This document shows, in pieces, positions 14,554 to 14,566 of a stretch of 14,566 bases of DNA; the first letter of the stretch is position 1, and every line of letters starts with the position of its first letter. The translations under genes and the position numbers were made by a program. Below the pieces are notes generated by a model. It did not search any database. It was not told the origin of the DNA and saw only the letters and a list, made by a program, of their open reading frames with translations. The DNA comes from an uncultured Collinsella sp. (GTDB taxonomy: Bacteria > Actinomycetota > Coriobacteriia > Coriobacteriales > Coriobacteriaceae), in assembly GCA_900759435.1 (NCBI GenBank), contig CAAEVD010000026.1, positions 1 through 14,566 of the forward strand, in the 5' to 3' direction.

Positions 14554-14559
14554 CCTCCT
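14554..14559 (-). promoter_or_regulatory. Ribosome binding site of echC
   Basis: On the minus strand AGGAGG precedes the echC ATG by eight bases, which fixes the longer of two possible starts. A TAG at 14558-14560 overlaps it and could be the stop of an upstream operon gene, although its frame cannot be judged from 21 bases. Confidence 0.7.
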
Positions 14560-14566
14560 AAATAAA

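Overview
The window is GC-rich, gene-dense chromosomal DNA, most likely from a Gram-positive gut actinobacterium of the class Coriobacteriia, with Collinsella the best guess. That assignment is an inference from three things: a large sortase-anchored (LPTTG) isopeptide-domain adhesin, an Ech-type energy-converting hydrogenase, and a NarL-type two-component system beside an ABC-2 exporter. No rRNA or tRNA is present to confirm it.

Left part (1-4442): a minus-strand ABC exporter operon (ATPase 1588-2526, permease 391-1578, second permease running off the left edge from 404) lies divergently from a plus-strand histidine kinase (2726-3871) and response regulator (from 3868). This is the architecture of linearmycin-resistance-type (LnrJK/LnrLMN-like) loci, in which the two-component system controls its neighbouring exporter. 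The response regulator is broken. Its receiver is intact, but the first helix of its LuxR-type DNA-binding domain is missing and the rest of that domain is in another frame, so control of the exporter may be lost or altered.

Intergenic 4443-5049, between convergent genes, is packed with palindromes: a 152-bp element (A) with perfect 24-bp outer arms, a small GATC-type palindrome, a 158-bp element (B) with different arms and a near-ideal bidirectional terminator at its centre, two more strong hairpins, and a (GGGGGT)n tract. A second copy of the 152-bp element (C) lies at 11614-11765. Its arms differ from those of A at two positions, and both changes are compensated on the opposite arm.

Middle (5050-11373): one minus-strand gene for a 2107-residue surface protein with signal peptide, von Willebrand A domain with complete MIDAS, an unassigned central region, ten tandem Spy0128/FctA-like domains each with a recognisable Lys-Glu-Asn isopeptide triad, and an LPTTG anchor. 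The domains form a higher-order pattern, alpha-beta-gamma-delta / alpha-epsilon-beta-gamma-delta / zeta, which points to segmental duplication. Upstream, 11426-11505 carries a cluster of TGAGACA boxes that looks like an operator.

Right part (11841-14545): four tightly packed minus-strand genes, echC-echD-echE-echF, encode the soluble arm of a group 4 (Ech-type) [NiFe] hydrogenase. The membrane subunits (echA, echB) are expected just beyond the right edge. EchC and EchD carry unusual Ala-rich C-terminal tails with opposite net charge.
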